Assembly: GCF_949628215.1 (NCBI RefSeq)
Contig: NC_134288.1
Coordinates: 10,423,682 to 10,487,681 of the forward strand
Source: Phalacrocorax aristotelis
Lineage: Eukaryota; Chordata; Aves; Suliformes; Phalacrocoracidae
Reading direction: 5' to 3'
Length of the DNA stretch: 64,000 nucleotides
The notes beneath the pieces are model-generated. The model was not told the DNA's origin. It saw only the letters and a program-made list of their open reading frames with translations, and made no database searches. This document shows positions 61,992-64,000 of this stretch, piece by piece (position 1 is the first letter of the stretch; the number at the start of each line of letters is the position of its first letter). The position numbers were made by a program, and so were the translations under genes.

Positions 61992-62010
61992 ATGGAGAGC
62001 GCCAGCCAGG
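61992..62010 (+). CDS. TPD52L2: TPD52L2 coding exon 1 (residues 1-6)
   Basis: A very short first coding segment, MESASQ plus one base. The start context GCCGCCATGG is an ideal Kozak sequence. The exon ends ...CAGCCAGG|GTAGGGG, leaving a phase-1 G that joins the AT opening exon 2 to give Asp7. Human TPD52L2 starts very similarly and has the same short first coding exon. Known of the family: TPD52-like proteins are small cytosolic coiled-coil proteins that form homo- and heterodimers and are linked to vesicle trafficking. The encoded piece is too short to recognise by itself. Its identity rests on the clean splice into exon 2 and its position in the promoter island. Confidence 0.9.
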
Positions 62011-62634
62011 GTAGGGGTGGCAGCGGCCCTCGCATCCCGGTGCCGGGGGGGCGCTGTCGTGAGGGGAGAGAGGGCCTCCGGCGGGGGGGGGGGGGGGGGG
62101 CCTGCTGCCGTGCGGGGGGTTGCGGCCCCAGGGCTCCGCGGGGGGCGCTGCCGCCTCGTCCCGTGTCTCTCCCCCGTGTCGTCGTCCCCCCTCACGGCTC
62201 GCGTCCGTGTCCCCGTCCCCCCCCCAGGGCTGGTTCCCCTCCCCCAAGGCTTATGTCCCCCCCCCCCCCGCCCCCCCGTGCCCGAATGCTCCTGTCGTCG
62301 TGTCGTCGTTCCCCCCCCCCGCCCCGAGGGCTCGTCCCACCCCATGGCTTGTGTCCGTCCCCCCGCAAGGGCTCGTCCCCACCACGGTCTCGCGTGCGCC
62401 CCGCGGGTTATTAAGCAGCTGCCGCTGGGCAGAGGAGCTGTTTCCGACGAGCAGAGCCCGGTGCTTGTGTCGCTTCTGATAGATGTTTATGGAGGAAACT
62501 CCGCCGGAGGTTTCTCTTCCCCTTTCGGTGAAGCCCCTTTCTTCACCTTTCCCATCAGGCTGCCCAGGTTTGCATAACATGCTTTGCTTGCTGGCTGCTT
62601 ACTCTGTCTGCCCTCTGCTCCTTGTCTGCGACAG
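62011..62634 (+). other. TPD52L2: TPD52L2 intron 1 with G18 and C-rich tracts
   Basis: A short 624-bp intron, GTAGGG...GCGACAG. The first half continues the CpG island and includes an 18-G run (62,083-62,100) and several long C runs (about 62,218-62,275 and 62,311-62,320), with loosely repeated GGCTCGTCC-like units between 62,200 and 62,395. Homopolymer lengths here may be sequencing estimates. The second half is ordinary sequence. Confidence 0.85.
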
Positions 62635-62780
62635 ATATCAACCTTAACTCTCCCAACAAAGGTCTACTGTCGGATGCCATGACGGATGTTCCGGTGGATA
62701 GCGCGGCTTCAGCCAGGACCTCTCCGCCCGAGGGGCTTACCCTTGCTGAAGAGGAGGAGTTGAGATCTGAGCTTGCCAAG
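62635..62780 (+). CDS. TPD52L2: TPD52L2 coding exon 2 (residues 7-55)
   Basis: A 146-nt exon with acceptor GCGACAG and donor AAG|GTAACG, beginning in phase 1 and ending at a codon boundary. It encodes DINLNSPNKGLLSDAMTD, then VPVDSAASARTSPPEGLT, then the acidic EEEELRSELAK that opens the coiled coil. The INLNSPNKGLLSD block and the run into LTxAEEEELR identify TPD52L2 rather than TPD52 or TPD52L1. The middle stretch (about residues 28-40) is the variable part among vertebrates and is Ser/Pro-rich, so probably disordered. No damage is seen. Confidence 0.96.

Positions 62781-64000
<1,220 letters not shown>

Noticed and set aside
61506..62345. 279-codon minus-strand open frame across the TPD52L2 start
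   Set aside because: It lies antisense to the real first exon and the GC-rich intron 1, and is Pro/Arg/Gly-rich with no domain.

Overview
This window is vertebrate nuclear DNA, most likely from a bird. It holds split genes with GT-AG introns, two CpG-island promoters, and CR1 LINE fragments with the 3' end typical of avian copies. CR1 also occurs in crocodilians and turtles, but the short introns and sparse repeats fit a bird better. The species cannot be named from the sequence. Gene order and orientation match human chromosome 20q13.33: ZBTB46 on the minus strand, then TPD52L2 on the plus strand.

Left part (1-36,980): the 5' portion of ZBTB46, a BTB/POZ zinc-finger transcriptional repressor, read right to left. 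It comprises a noncoding exon 1 in a CpG island (donor at 36,737/36,736), a 16.6 kb intron 1, exon 2 (19,181-20,150, with the start codon and BTB domain), a 17.4 kb intron 2, and exon 3 (1,545-1,826, linker region). The zinc-finger exon or exons lie beyond the left edge. The introns are AT-rich. Intron 2 carries all three CR1 fragments recognised here and one probable ancient MIR-like SINE.

Middle (about 37,000-61,770): intergenic DNA with no convincing protein gene. It is of ordinary composition to about 42.9 kb, then GC-rich with simple and tandem repeats (a CCCTGT hexamer array, a ~20 bp minisatellite, a GGAT array) and a few AT-richer islands that look like candidate regulatory elements. 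The many long open frames here reflect a shortage of stop codons in GC-rich DNA and resemble no family I know. Human ABHD16B lies in this interval, but no equivalent reading frame is visible.

Right part (61,770-64,000): a CpG-island promoter with CRE, ETS and GC-box motifs, then the first three coding exons of TPD52L2 (tumor protein D52-like 2), cut by the right edge.

Nothing in the window amounts to a new multi-gene system. The points most worth following are the missing ABHD16B, a phosphorylation-dependent SUMO motif in ZBTB46, candidate noncoding regulatory islands in the intergenic region, and ancient SINE remnants.
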